Below, one piece after another: positions 1-7,799 of a stretch of 63,244 bases of DNA. Each line of letters opens with the position of its first letter. Within the stretch, counting starts at the first letter, position 1. The notes under the pieces were generated by a model. The model saw nothing but the letters and a program-made list of their open reading frames with translations. It was not told the DNA's origin and ran no database searches. The DNA is from an uncultured Schlesneria sp. Lineage in GTDB: Bacteria > Planctomycetota > Planctomycetia > Planctomycetales > Planctomycetaceae. The DNA is taken from NCBI GenBank assembly GCA_903840265.1, contig CAIMFH010000087.1:1-63244 (forward strand), read 5' to 3'. Position numbers and translations under genes: made by a program.

Positions 1-136
1 CCACCGGCTTCTTCACGTCGCTAGGAGTTCCGAGATTAATGCCCAAACCCGCTTAACCAACCGAATCGCCGTGTACGGACCCGTACGCACGGTGGTGTGG
101 GAGGGGTTCCGCCGCGAGGCGGACCCCTATCCCGAT
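1..136 (+). mobile_element. Group II intron 3' end (domains V and VI), truncated by the window edge
   Basis: Positions 65-96 fold as a domain V-like hairpin: a 9-bp lower helix (65-73 with 88-96), a two-base CG bulge at 86-87 on the 3' side, and an upper stem 74-77/82-85. Positions 99-133 fold as a domain VI-like hairpin with a GCGA tetraloop at 114-117 and an unpaired A at 129, eight bases from a terminal GAT (134-136). A bulged branch-point A at -7 or -8 and a 3' end in AY are what group II introns show. Any reverse-transcriptase gene and the 5' domains would lie left of position 1. The intron (if intact) sits downstream of leuA and is oriented against it. The fold was made by eye; the upper stem is one pair shorter than the textbook 34-nt domain V. 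Confidence 0.7.
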
Positions 137-195
137 TGATGAGATTGAGTCGGCGAGCGGCCTGAGGTGGTTGAGCCTTCGGTACACAACCACCT

Positions 196-313
196 TTCCT
201 GCACAGGCGGGAACTTAGCTGTTCCTCAGCAATTTTTCACCGACCATTGGTCCGGGGCAGATCTGGAGCTCCGGCGTTGACACCATTCGCTGGATTCCCG
301 CCTTCGCGGGAAT
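196..313. repeat. Intergenic palindromes of the CCCGCxxAGGCGGGAA type
   Basis: Two short hairpin-like units lie between the intron tail and the leuA stop: TTCCTGCACAGGCGGGAA (196-213) and ATTCCCGCCTTCGCGGGAAT (294-313, perfect 8-bp stem, CTTC loop). The first is nearly identical to a unit at 48067-48082, so they look like copies of a dispersed repeat rather than a leuA terminator; neither is followed by a T-run in the leuA direction. The rest of 137-340 shows no gene. Confidence 0.5.
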
Positions 314-340
314 GTCGGTGAAACCAGCTGCTTCTCGAAG

Positions 341-1897
341 CTACGCCTGCGCTCGCGTGACCGGAGTCTTCGAATTGTCGCCGATGGCGCGATTCAGGGC
401 TTTCAAATAAGCCAGGGCACTCGCCTCGATCACGTCGGTGCTCACGGCCTTACCATGATAACGACGGCCAAGATAGGCGATTTCAACACTCGCTTCTCCT
501 TGAGCATCTTCACCACCCGAGACTGCGCGAACCTGATAATCCTTCAATTCAGCCGAAACGCCAATAATGCGTTCCATCGCTTTGCAAACGGCATCGACAG
601 GGCCATCGCCGATCGCCGCATCGCGAAACGCTTGCGGGGCCTCGGCGTTCGCATCGTCACGCAACTCAACCGTGGCCGTCGGAATCGTGCCGGTTCCAGC
701 GCCGATGTGGAATTGGACCAGTTGCCATCGATCGGCAGTCTGCGTCGTCTGCTTGTCGATCAGCGCCACAATATCCGCGTCGTAAACGTGCTTCTTCTTG
801 TCCGCGAGGGCGATGAAGTCGTCAAATACCTTCTGCAACTGGGCATCGTCCAGCGTGTAGCCCAATTCAGTGACACGGGCGCGGAAGGCATGGCGACCGC
901 TGTGCTTGCCGAGCACCATGTTTTCACCAATGAAGCCAACGTCTTCGGCACGCATGATTTCATAGGTCGCACGATTTTGCAGCATTCCATGCTGATGAAT
1001 TCCAGCCTCGTGTGCGAACGCGTTCTGCCCGACAATGGCCTTGTTCCGTTGCACGAGCATGCCGGTGATGGATGACACCAACCGGCTGGTGCCGCAGAGT
1101 TTTGGCGTGTTGATTCGAGTTTCGATGCCATAGAAGTCCTTGCGAGTCTTCAACGCCATCACGATTTCTTCCAGAGCCGCATTCCCCGCTCGCTCGCCCA
1201 AACCATTGATCGTGCATTCGACCTGCCGGGCACCTGCTTCCACGGCGGCCAGGCTATTGGCAACGGCCAACCCCAAATCGTTGTGGCAGTGGGTACTTAT
1301 TACGGCCTGTCCAATATTGGGGACGTGCTGCTTCAAATGCGTGATGACTTTGAAGTAGTGGTTCGGTGTGGCGTATCCGACCGTATCGGGGATGTTGATC
1401 GTCGTCGCACCGGCGGCGATGGCCTTTTCGACCACTTCGCAGAGAAAATCGAGTTCCGTGCGAGCGGCGTCTTCTGGCGAGAATTCCACGTCGTCGCAGA
1501 ATGTTTTAGCGAGTTGCACGTGCTCGACAGCGGCTTTCACGATTTCCTGCTCGGCCATTTTCAGCTTGAACTGTCGATGGATGGGGCTGGTGGCAAGGAA
1601 GACGTGAATCCGCGATTTGGCAATCCCTTTCAAGGCTTCCGCTGCGCGTTCGATGTCTTCGCGACGACAGCGTGCCAAAGCACAGATTGTTGTTCGTTCC
1701 CCAAATTTCTGGGCGACAGCCCGAACAGCCTCGAAATCGCCTGGAGACGCAATGGGAAAGCCCGCTTCGATGACGTCGACGCCGAGTTCCACCAGCGCCT
1801 CGGCCACCTTCAGCTTTTCTGGCATGGTCATGCTGCAGCCAGGCGATTGCTCGCCATCGCGGAGCGTGGTGTCGAAGATCGTCACAGTGTCGGACAT
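341..1897 (-). CDS. leuA: 2-isopropylmalate synthase (long form)
   Basis: First committed step of leucine synthesis: acetyl-CoA plus 2-oxoisovalerate gives 2-isopropylmalate. The 518-residue length matches bacterial LeuA with the C-terminal regulatory domain. The TIM-barrel start carries [13 protein letters not shown] (residues 8-20), and the metal site HCHND is near residue 206. The last ~120 residues form the LeuA allosteric dimer domain, so leucine feedback inhibition is expected in addition to the transcriptional control described upstream. The ATG at 1897 is preceded by a GGAA element about 8 bases away. The gene stands alone; no leuBCD genes are adjacent. Identification is firm; citramalate or homocitrate synthase are less likely given the overall LeuA-like sequence and the leucine leader. 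Confidence 0.96.
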   Translation of the reverse strand: MSDTVTIFDTTLRDGEQSPGCSMTMPEKLKVAEALVELGVDVIEAGFPIASPGDFEAVRAVAQKFGERTTICALARCRREDIERAAEALKGIAKSRIHVFLATSPIHRQFKLKMAEQEIVKAAVEHVQLAKTFCDDVEFSPEDAARTELDFLCEVVEKAIAAGATTINIPDTVGYATPNHYFKVITHLKQHVPNIGQAVISTHCHNDLGLAVANSLAAVEAGARQVECTINGLGERAGNAALEEIVMALKTRKDFYGIETRINTPKLCGTSRLVSSITGMLVQRNKAIVGQNAFAHEAGIHQHGMLQNRATYEIMRAEDVGFIGENMVLGKHSGRHAFRARVTELGYTLDDAQLQKVFDDFIALADKKKHVYDADIVALIDKQTTQTADRWQLVQFHIGAGTGTIPTATVELRDDANAEAPQAFRDAAIGDGPVDAVCKAMERIIGVSAELKDYQVRAVSGGEDAQGEASVEIAYLGRRYHGKAVSTDVIEASALAYLKALNRAIGDNSKTPVTRAQA

Positions 1898-1981
1898 TTG
1901 AGATTCCTATCGGGAGGCCGATGCCTCCGACCATTGATCGGGCAGGTGATGGAACGCCAAGAACTTCATTCCATGCACCAG

Positions 1982-2014
1982 AAAAGCAAAAACCCTGAGG
2001 CCGAGACCTCAGGG
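1982..2014 (-). terminator. Attenuator terminator upstream of leuA
   Basis: On the minus strand a perfect 8-bp stem (CCCTGAGG/CCTCAGGG, 1993-2000 with 2007-2014, 6-base loop) is followed immediately by TTTTTGCTTTT. It lies between the leader peptide stop and the leuA start, where an attenuator must be. A competing pairing is available: leader bases 2049-2056 (GAGGTCCG on the minus strand) can pair with CGGCCTC at 1997-2003, which is half of the terminator stem, with one bulge. Confidence 0.85.
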
Positions 2015-2061
2015 TGAACTTGTGCATTGAATGCGGTTGGACGTTCCCCGGACCTCGCCTT

Positions 2062-2109
2062 TCAGCAGGTAAGTAGTAGGGCTAGCAGTCGGGGCAGCGA
2101 ACGGACCAT
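2062..2109 (-). CDS. leuL: Leucine-rich leader peptide of leuA
   Basis: A 15-codon reading frame on the minus strand encodes MVRSLPRLLALLLTC and a stop: six leucines in 15 residues, including two tandem runs (LL and LLL). It starts about 33 bases after the likely transcription start and stops 47 bases before the terminator stem. This is the arrangement of classical amino-acid attenuation, in which ribosome stalling at leucine codons favours an antiterminator. The Leu codons are CTG, CTG, CTA, CTA, CTA, CTT; CTA is usually rare in GC-rich genomes. The ribosome-binding site is weak. Confidence 0.8.
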   Translation of the reverse strand: MVRSLPRLLALLLTC

Positions 2110-2148
2110 GAAATCACTTATCGGCAAGGGACAATCACCATCAGCAGG

Positions 2149-2177
2149 ATGATATCGGTGAAAACAACGACGGTCAA
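2149..2177 (-). promoter_or_regulatory. Sigma70-type promoter of the leuA leader
   Basis: On the minus strand TTGACC (2177-2172) and TATCAT (2154-2149) are separated by exactly 17 bases, placing the start of transcription near 2142. Both boxes match the consensus at five of six positions. Confidence 0.65.
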
Positions 2178-2246
2178 GAACCCGCGAATACGGACGACGG
2201 ACACGGTAGGCTTAAGAGTGGTTCAGAGCATTATTGGCAATGTCCT

Positions 2247-2263
2247 GACTGCTCTCAGCAGTC
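2247..2263. promoter_or_regulatory. Inverted repeat GACTGCT-N3-AGCAGTC, candidate operator
   Basis: A perfect 7-bp inverted repeat with a 3-base spacer ends ten bases upstream of the -35 box of the mcsA promoter and lies between the divergent leuA and mcsA promoters. It matches neither the CIRCE element nor the CtsR heptad repeat. A dimeric regulator bound here could act on mcsAB, leuA or both; that is inference. Confidence 0.45.
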
Positions 2264-2272
2264 TTCACTGTC

Positions 2273-2300
2273 TTGACACCCTCTTGGGGCGGGCTAGAAT
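2273..2300 (+). promoter_or_regulatory. Sigma70-type promoter of mcsA
   Basis: TTGACA (2273-2278) and TAGAAT (2295-2300) are separated by 16 bases. The predicted transcript starts near 2307, about 100 bases before the mcsA start. Confidence 0.65.
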
Positions 2301-2411
2301 TCGCCCGGTCGAGTTGACGGAGTCCTTAGCGCCGCCAATACTTCCAGCGTCTCAATCACCTCCGTCAGTGTGAAATACGAGCCGGAAATCGTTCACCGGT
2401 TGGCAGTCGTC

Positions 2412-2921
2412 ATGAAAAAGTGCGGTCGCTGTTCAAAACCTGCAGTGTTGCATATCACCGAACTTCAGCATGGAGAAGTTCAGGCACTGCATTTGTGCGA
2501 AACCTGTGCGAAGGAATACCTCAGCCAGGCACCATCAGCTCCTCCGGAAGAAATGCCGGCCAGTATCGAGGCCGAGTCCGAAGAAGATCTGGACGAACTG
2601 GATCAGCGGGTCTGTCCCAATTGTGGAATCACCTTCAAGGAATTCCGGGCTCAAGGGCGGTTGGGCTGCCCACACGACTACATCGCTTTTGAAGATGAGT
2701 TGCTGCCACTTCTCGAAAATATCCACGGTGAAACCGAGCACTGTGGAAAGATTCCCAAGCGCGCCCCCGATTCCAGTCAGCGACAGTTCCAGTTGATTAA
2801 GCTAAGAAGTGAATTGCGAACGGCCGTCGAAGAAGAACGATACGAGGACGCCGCTCGGATTCGTGATGCGATTCGACAGGTAGAAACAATGCCGGCTCAT
2901 GAGGGGCCGACTGTAGAGTAA
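2412..2921 (+). CDS. mcsA: McsA-type zinc-finger/UVR-motif protein, activator of McsB
   Basis: McsA is the adaptor and activator of the protein-arginine kinase McsB. The protein opens with KKCGRC and a second pair CETC, then CPNC and GCPHDY, giving the zinc-binding pairs of the family. It ends with a UVR motif (about residues 128-160, SELRTAVEEERYEDAARIRD). The 169-residue length fits. The frame also allows a GTG start at 2370 (14 extra residues); I prefer the ATG at 2412 because McsA proteins begin just before the first CxxC. mcsB follows 95 bases downstream on the same strand. No ctsR or clpC is adjacent, unlike in Bacillus, so the targets here are unknown. Confidence 0.88.
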   Translation: MKKCGRCSKPAVLHITELQHGEVQALHLCETCAKEYLSQAPSAPPEEMPASIEAESEEDLDELDQRVCPNCGITFKEFRAQGRLGCPHDYIAFEDELLPLLENIHGETEHCGKIPKRAPDSSQRQFQLIKLRSELRTAVEEERYEDAARIRDAIRQVETMPAHEGPTVE

Positions 2922-3016
2922 ACAGTTCTGTCTGGGGCGAATCGCCCAAAGATCGGACTTGTGGACCGTGATGACATCAGGATGCCTGAATTCGGGCCAC
3001 AAAAGGGAATAGCAGC

Positions 3017-4084
3017 GTGGACATTGAGTCCCTGGCACATAAGAGCGGAGAATGGTTGCGAGCGACGGGCCCCGAGTCGGACATTGTGATGTCCAGCCGG
3101 ATCCGATTGGCCCGCAATCTGGCTCAGTTTCCGTTTCCTAACCGCGCCGACGACACTGCGCGGGCGGAAATCGAAGAAATCCTGCATTCGCAGATTGAGC
3201 GAATCTCGACGGGACGACGCCTCAGCTACATCCCGGTGAGCAACCTCGAGCAACTCGACCGGCAGATGCTGGTCGAACGCCAGTTGATCAGTCGCGAGCA
3301 CTCGGAAAATCGTGGCCGGCGTGGTGTTGGAATCAGCGACGAAGAAAACGTCAGCCTGATGGTCAACGAAGAAGACCACCTGCGCATGCAAGTGTTGCAC
3401 AGCGGTTTTGCGCTGGACGAATGCTGGGCCGAAATCGATCGCATCGACGACGCCATCGAAGCCGAGTTGACCTACGCCTTCAGTGAGCGATTGGGTTATC
3501 TCACCGCGTGTCCAACCAACTGCGGCACCGGAATTCGCGTCAGCGTCTTGCTGCACCTGCCGGCGCTTGTGATCACGAAGGAAATCCAGAAGGTCTTTCA
3601 GGCCCTGCAAAAGATCGGGCTGGCCGTTCGCGGTCTGTACGGAGAAGGAAGCCAGGCGATGGGCGACTTCTACCAGATCTCAAACCAGGTGACTCTCGGG
3701 AAAAGTGAAGTCCAACTCATCAAGACGATTCAGGATGTGATTCCCAACATTCTGTCGTACGAACGAAGAGTGCGCACGGCGTTGGTGAAAGAGAATCGTC
3801 GCGGCCTGCACGACCAGGTGTCGCGCGCCTACGGAATCCTGAGGAATGCTCAGACCATTAGTTCTGAAGAAACGATGCACCTGCTGTCCAGCGTGCGGAT
3901 GGGGATCAATCTGGGCTTGATCGATGATCTGGAGATTCCCACTGTGAATGAGTTGTTCATTCACACGCAGCCAGCACATCTGCAGAAGATTCGGCACGAA
4001 AAACTGGAATCGGCAGAACGCAATGTGGCGCGTGCCGCTTACATCCGTCAGCGACTGGCAGGTCGAACTCCCGAGCAGAACTGA
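3017..4084 (+). CDS. mcsB: Protein-arginine kinase McsB
   Basis: Phosphorylates arginine residues in proteins, in Firmicutes marking them for ClpC-ClpP. The ATP:guanidino phosphotransferase fold is evident from SSRIRLARNLAQFPFPN (residues 28-44), the active-site loop LTACPTNCGTG with the reactive Cys near residue 165, and the C-terminal SSVRMGINLGLI. It lacks the N-terminal domain of eukaryotic arginine kinases, as McsB does. Start is GTG at 3017 with AAGGGA nine bases upstream. The phosphoarginine-sensing motif, RDxxRA in characterised McsB, reads R335-N-V-A-R-A here, so Asp is replaced by Asn. Two clpP genes lie 34 kb away, a plausible protease partner. Confidence 0.93.
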   Translation: MDIESLAHKSGEWLRATGPESDIVMSSRIRLARNLAQFPFPNRADDTARAEIEEILHSQIERISTGRRLSYIPVSNLEQLDRQMLVERQLISREHSENRGRRGVGISDEENVSLMVNEEDHLRMQVLHSGFALDECWAEIDRIDDAIEAELTYAFSERLGYLTACPTNCGTGIRVSVLLHLPALVITKEIQKVFQALQKIGLAVRGLYGEGSQAMGDFYQISNQVTLGKSEVQLIKTIQDVIPNILSYERRVRTALVKENRRGLHDQVSRAYGILRNAQTISSEETMHLLSSVRMGINLGLIDDLEIPTVNELFIHTQPAHLQKIRHEKLESAERNVARAAYIRQRLAGRTPEQN

Positions 4085-4086
4085 GA

Positions 4087-4350
4087 ATGATTCGCTCATC
4101 GCTATCGGTCGAGTGGCGCGAATTTCTATCGGCATGGGCTTGGGTCATTTGGATCGTTTCGCCTGCAGCAGTCGCGATCAATCTTCTATTTCTCGCAAGA
4201 TACATCGGACTACTCCCTAAAGACGCGATGACCATGTGGGTTTCGTATTCAACTTTGGTCTGGCCCATTTGCGCAACTGTGCCGCTCGTCATACAGGTGG
4301 TTCTTTTGCCAAGAAGATCCCTCAATGAAGGTGAGCGTGCAGAAGGTTAG
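4087..4350 (+). CDS. Small membrane protein of unknown function
   Basis: An 87-residue frame starts two bases after the mcsB stop, which suggests translational coupling. It has two hydrophobic segments (about residues 14-40 and 48-72) ending in a basic tail RRSLNEGERAEG. I do not recognise the family. Its 3' end lies well before the next gene. It could be a chance reading frame, but position, hydrophobicity pattern and coupling support a real gene. Confidence 0.45.
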   Translation: MIRSSLSVEWREFLSAWAWVIWIVSPAAVAINLLFLARYIGLLPKDAMTMWVSYSTLVWPICATVPLVIQVVLLPRRSLNEGERAEG

Positions 4351-4483
4351 GATTGCCTCTGCGGGCTTAGTCTCGACGTTACGCATCTCATGCTCTTCCC
4401 GTTCATTTCGGCAGGCGATATTCTCTCGGTATCGAACGCAATTGTGCGGTCGAAGCGGCAATCACCTTGCGACGAGCCTCTTC

Positions 4484-5509
4484 ATGCGCGCCATCCAACT
4501 GCTTGAACCACAGCAATTTCGTCAGATCGATATTCCCGAGCCGACCGAACCTGGCCCCGATGAGGCCCTCGTCCGTGTGCATCGTGTCGGCATTTGTGGA
4601 ACCGACATCAGTGGCTATCTGGGGAAGATGCCGTTCTATTCGTATCCGCGCATCCCAGGTCATGAATTGGGCGTCGAAGTGGTTGCGGTTGGGTCAGGCG
4701 TGACCAATGTCAAAGTCGGCGACAAATGCTCGGTCGAGCCGTATATCAACAACCCTGCCAGTTTCGCCAGTCGCCGGGGGCGTACCAACTGCTGTGAAGA
4801 ATTGCAGGTTTTAGGCGTGCATACCGATGGCGGTATGCGGCCGCTGTTCAAACTGCCGGCTCGAAAACTCCATGTTTCGAAGAAGCTGGCCATGGAACAA
4901 TTGGCCCTCGTCGAAACTTTAGCGATCGGTTGCCATGCAGTTGCTCGCTGTGCGCCACAACCGAACGAAAATGTCCTGGTCATCGGGGCAGGACCGATCG
5001 GGCTCAGCGTGATTGAATTCGTTAAGCTGACCGGCGCGAATCTGATCGTGATGGATATGGTCGCCAGCCGGTTGGACTTCTGTCGCGAGAAGATGGGCGT
5101 CAAACAGACGCTGAAGGCGGGAGATGGTCAAGAAGAAAAGACATTGCGCGACATGACTGATGGGCACTTGCCCACAATCGTGATCGACGCGACAGGCAAT
5201 GCGAAGTCGATGTCGAACGCACTGAATTACGTGGGGCATACGGGCAAGCTGGTTTATGTCGGGATCACCACCGACAACGTCAGCTTCCCGCATCCATTGA
5301 TGCACCGTCGCGAGATGACTTTACTCGCCAGTCGCAACGCAATGCCCGAAGACTTTGATCGCATCATTCAGTTGATCGAATCCGGCACGATCGACACCAA
5401 GCCTTGGATCACCCACCGAACCGGGTTCGACGATCTGATTGCCCAGTTCCCCAGCTACACCAAGCCCGAGACCGGCGTGATCAAGGCGATCGTGGAAGTC
5501 CCCCAATAG
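4484..5509 (+). CDS. Zinc-type MDR alcohol/sugar dehydrogenase
   Basis: Medium-chain dehydrogenase/reductase, 341 residues, probably oxidising a polyol or sugar with NAD(P). The catalytic zinc ligands are visible in GICGTDISGY (Cys) and GHELGVEVV (His-Glu); the Rossmann motif GAGPIGLS is near residue 170. Start: the frame is open upstream to 4325, but alignment with the family begins at MRAIQLLEP (4484). The structural-zinc lobe is unusual: where relatives have four cysteines, this protein reads NNPASFASRRGRTNCCEEL, keeping only the last two. It is followed after 70 bases by an isomerase and then a mutarotase, suggesting a sugar-catabolic operon. The substrate cannot be read from sequence. 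Confidence 0.85.
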   Translation: MRAIQLLEPQQFRQIDIPEPTEPGPDEALVRVHRVGICGTDISGYLGKMPFYSYPRIPGHELGVEVVAVGSGVTNVKVGDKCSVEPYINNPASFASRRGRTNCCEELQVLGVHTDGGMRPLFKLPARKLHVSKKLAMEQLALVETLAIGCHAVARCAPQPNENVLVIGAGPIGLSVIEFVKLTGANLIVMDMVASRLDFCREKMGVKQTLKAGDGQEEKTLRDMTDGHLPTIVIDATGNAKSMSNALNYVGHTGKLVYVGITTDNVSFPHPLMHRREMTLLASRNAMPEDFDRIIQLIESGTIDTKPWITHRTGFDDLIAQFPSYTKPETGVIKAIVEVPQ

Positions 5510-5579
5510 GCTTCTGTGTTGCTTGACCGCCGGGGAATCAAGGACATCTGAGCGTCAGCGTTGCCAGAGGATGCCGTCG

Positions 5580-6392
5580 ATGAAATCCGCTGTAACTGTC
5601 AGTCTAGTCGCCGAAGCCAAGGGTGGCCCGTTTGTGTTCTGGGACGACTTGCCAGGTGCCTGCCGTCAAGCTGCGGAAATGGGATACGATGCGATCGAAT
5701 TATTCGCACCAGGACCCGATGCCGTATCGCGTGAGCAACTCTCAGGACTTCTGCAGGGACATCGATTGGCACTGGCTGCCGTTGGCACTGGGGCAGGGTG
5801 GGTCAAACACAAGCTCACGCTGACGAGTCCCGATCCCGGCATCCGCGAACGGGCCATTGACTTTGTGAAATCGATGATCGATTTCGGTGGCGCCCATCGG
5901 GCTCCGGCCATCATTGGTTCGATGCAGGGGCGATGGGGTGACGGTGTTTCCAGGACGCAAGCCTTCGACTGGCTAAAAGCCGCACTGACGATCCTGGGTG
6001 AGCATGCTCGTCAATACAATGTCCCACTGATCTATGAACCTCTCAACCGGTATGAAACGAATCTCATCAATACTGAAGCAGCAGGGGTCGAACTTCTGGA
6101 GTCACTGGAAACAGACAACATCCGACTATTGGCAGATCTGTTCCACATGAATATTGAAGAGGAAGACATTGCCGCCGGCTTGAATGATGGCGGGCGCTGG
6201 ATCGGCCATGTGCATTTTGTCGATTCGAATCGCCGACCTGCCGGATGCGGACACATGGACTACGGCCCCATCATCAAGGCCTTGCACGACATTGGATACC
6301 GCGATTACCTCTCGGCCGAGGCGCTTTCCTGGCCGGATGCCACTGCCGCAGCCATGCAGACGATTTCGAAGTATCGCGAACTGCTCAGTTAA
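5580..6392 (+). CDS. Sugar phosphate isomerase/epimerase-like TIM-barrel protein
   Basis: Xylose-isomerase-like (AP endonuclease family 2) TIM barrel of 270 residues. Metal-ligand positions typical of the family are visible: Glu in VPLIYEPLNRYE, the DLFHMNIEE segment with Asp and His, HVHFVDSNR, and a terminal SAEAL with Glu. I chose ATG 5580 because AGAGG at 5566-5570 is nine bases upstream; ATG 5571 would be too close and the open frame back to 5523 has no family match. Such proteins act as hydroxypyruvate isomerases, 3-epimerases or dehydratases. Context with a dehydrogenase and a mutarotase suggests sugar catabolism. Confidence 0.85.
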   Translation: MKSAVTVSLVAEAKGGPFVFWDDLPGACRQAAEMGYDAIELFAPGPDAVSREQLSGLLQGHRLALAAVGTGAGWVKHKLTLTSPDPGIRERAIDFVKSMIDFGGAHRAPAIIGSMQGRWGDGVSRTQAFDWLKAALTILGEHARQYNVPLIYEPLNRYETNLINTEAAGVELLESLETDNIRLLADLFHMNIEEEDIAAGLNDGGRWIGHVHFVDSNRRPAGCGHMDYGPIIKALHDIGYRDYLSAEALSWPDATAAAMQTISKYRELLS

Positions 6393-6441
6393 GTTTTGCC
6401 GCGTTTATCTGCTTGGCATACTTTCACCCTGGATTTGACTC

Positions 6442-6885
6442 ATGCTGAAACATCAACTTCTCCATCCTGAAATCTCGGCGATCCTGGGCCGTGCGGGACA
6501 TCATGCCAAGGTCTTGATCGCGGACGGGAATTATCCCGCATCAACGACACTCGGTCCCAATGCGACATTGATCAGCTTGAACCTGGCGCCGGGTCTTGTC
6601 ACGGTTTCTCAAGTCCTTCAGACGCTGCTCACGGCGATCCCTGTCGATGAAGTGAATACCATGGGAATCCCCGCCGATGATCCTTATGCTCAGCAAGGTG
6701 ATCCACCAGTCTGGTCCGACTACCGCAAGATTCTCTCCGCGGCCGGCACGAAGCTGGAAATGAAACCGATCAGCAAGTGGGACTTTTACGAAGCCGTGGC
6801 TTCTCGCGATCACGTCTTGACGATTCAAACGGCGGATCAAGCTCTGTGGGCCAACGTCTTGCTGACGATCGGTTGCCGAGTCTGA
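6442..6885 (+). CDS. RbsD/FucU-family sugar mutarotase
   Basis: 147 residues with the RbsD/FucU fold: starts LKHQLLHPEISAILGRAGHH (His in the mutarotase site), then IADGNYPAS, and a C-terminal segment ending WANVLLTIGCRV. Length and VDEVNTMGIP resemble L-fucose mutarotase (FucU) more than D-ribose pyranase. It interconverts sugar anomers for the enzymes upstream. It is 49 bases downstream of the isomerase, third gene of the likely operon 4484-6885. A rhamnulokinase lies at 41.5 kb, so the organism appears to use deoxysugars, but a direct link is not shown. Confidence 0.85.
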   Translation: MLKHQLLHPEISAILGRAGHHAKVLIADGNYPASTTLGPNATLISLNLAPGLVTVSQVLQTLLTAIPVDEVNTMGIPADDPYAQQGDPPVWSDYRKILSAAGTKLEMKPISKWDFYEAVASRDHVLTIQTADQALWANVLLTIGCRV

Positions 6886-6896
6886 GACTGGTCGAA

Positions 6897-7799
6897 TTAC
6901 GAAGTCACCTCGGCCAGTTCAAATCGGGTCTGATCGCGCCCAAGCCGTTTGGCCTTATACATGGCTTCGTCGGCTTGGCGAACGCAGTCTTCCCAATCGA
7001 CCGCTGCGCCGGGAAACGTGACGATCCCCAAGCTGCAAGTGAGTGACGGGTAGTCGCGTTCGATTTCATGACGCAAAGCCGCCCGCAAGCGTTCGGCAAA
7101 CAGCTTCGCGTCATCTTGATCGAGCTCTGGCAACACGATCAGGAATTCGTCCCCGCCCCAGCGTCCAGCACAATCGAAACGGCGAGTCTGTCGCTGCAGG
7201 ACCTGTCCGAATCGGCGCAAGACATCGTCACCCGTCAGATGGCCGCGTAAATCATTGATCTGCTTGAACCCGTCGCAATCCATCAGGGCGATGGAGAATG
7301 AACGCGCAAATCGCTTGGCGCGGCTCAACTCGGCTTCGATCGCTTCGATCAACGCTGGCCGGTTCGGAAGGCCCGTCAAGTTATCGACTCGGGCAAGATG
7401 TTGCGCGGACGCCAATTCGGCCCGCATACGCATCACCCAACCGACTAATCCCATCGCCACAACAAACCGCACCAAGTGCCCTGGCAACCACTCAGTCCAG
7501 TCCGGTGCGGTGATCTCAATCCATGACCAAGCCACAATGGCGATCAAGCTGACAGTGATGGCCAATCGAGGAGTGCAAACCCAGGCCGACAGCACTAGAA
7601 CGCCGATCGACAGCCATCGGATCGACATTTGAAACTGGCCGGTCGGATCGGGACTACGAAGAAACGTTAGAAATGCCAGTGACATCACCAACACCGCCGA
7701 CCCAGTCCAGGTTGACCAGCGCGAAGGCTTCATCAGCCGTTGCAGAGCGACCGACGTTGAGAAAGAAGATTTTGTCGGCATAGTTGGACGTGACAACAT
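6897..7799 (-). CDS. Membrane-bound diguanylate cyclase (GGDEF)
   Basis: Makes cyclic di-GMP from two GTP. About four to five hydrophobic segments occupy the first ~110 residues with no recognisable sensor domain, followed by a complete GGDEF domain starting DNLTGLPNR. The catalytic motif is RWGGDEF, and five residues before it is RRFD, the RxxD inhibitory site, so product feedback should work. The C-terminus has the usual DEAMYKAKRLGRD. Start is uncertain: ATG 7799 has GGAAG five bases upstream; the frame extends to a TTG at 7853. The gene converges on the mutarotase gene with a gap of only 11 bases. Confidence 0.92.
   Translation of the reverse strand: MLSRPTMPTKSSFSTSVALQRLMKPSRWSTWTGSAVLVMSLAFLTFLRSPDPTGQFQMSIRWLSIGVLVLSAWVCTPRLAITVSLIAIVAWSWIEITAPDWTEWLPGHLVRFVVAMGLVGWVMRMRAELASAQHLARVDNLTGLPNRPALIEAIEAELSRAKRFARSFSIALMDCDGFKQINDLRGHLTGDDVLRRFGQVLQRQTRRFDCAGRWGGDEFLIVLPELDQDDAKLFAERLRAALRHEIERDYPSLTCSLGIVTFPGAAVDWEDCVRQADEAMYKAKRLGRDQTRFELAEVTS

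Noticed and set aside
1283-2017. 244-codon open frame on the plus strand opposite leuA
   Set aside because: Antisense to conserved LeuA residues, runs through the attenuator, and shows no domain or ribosome-binding site.
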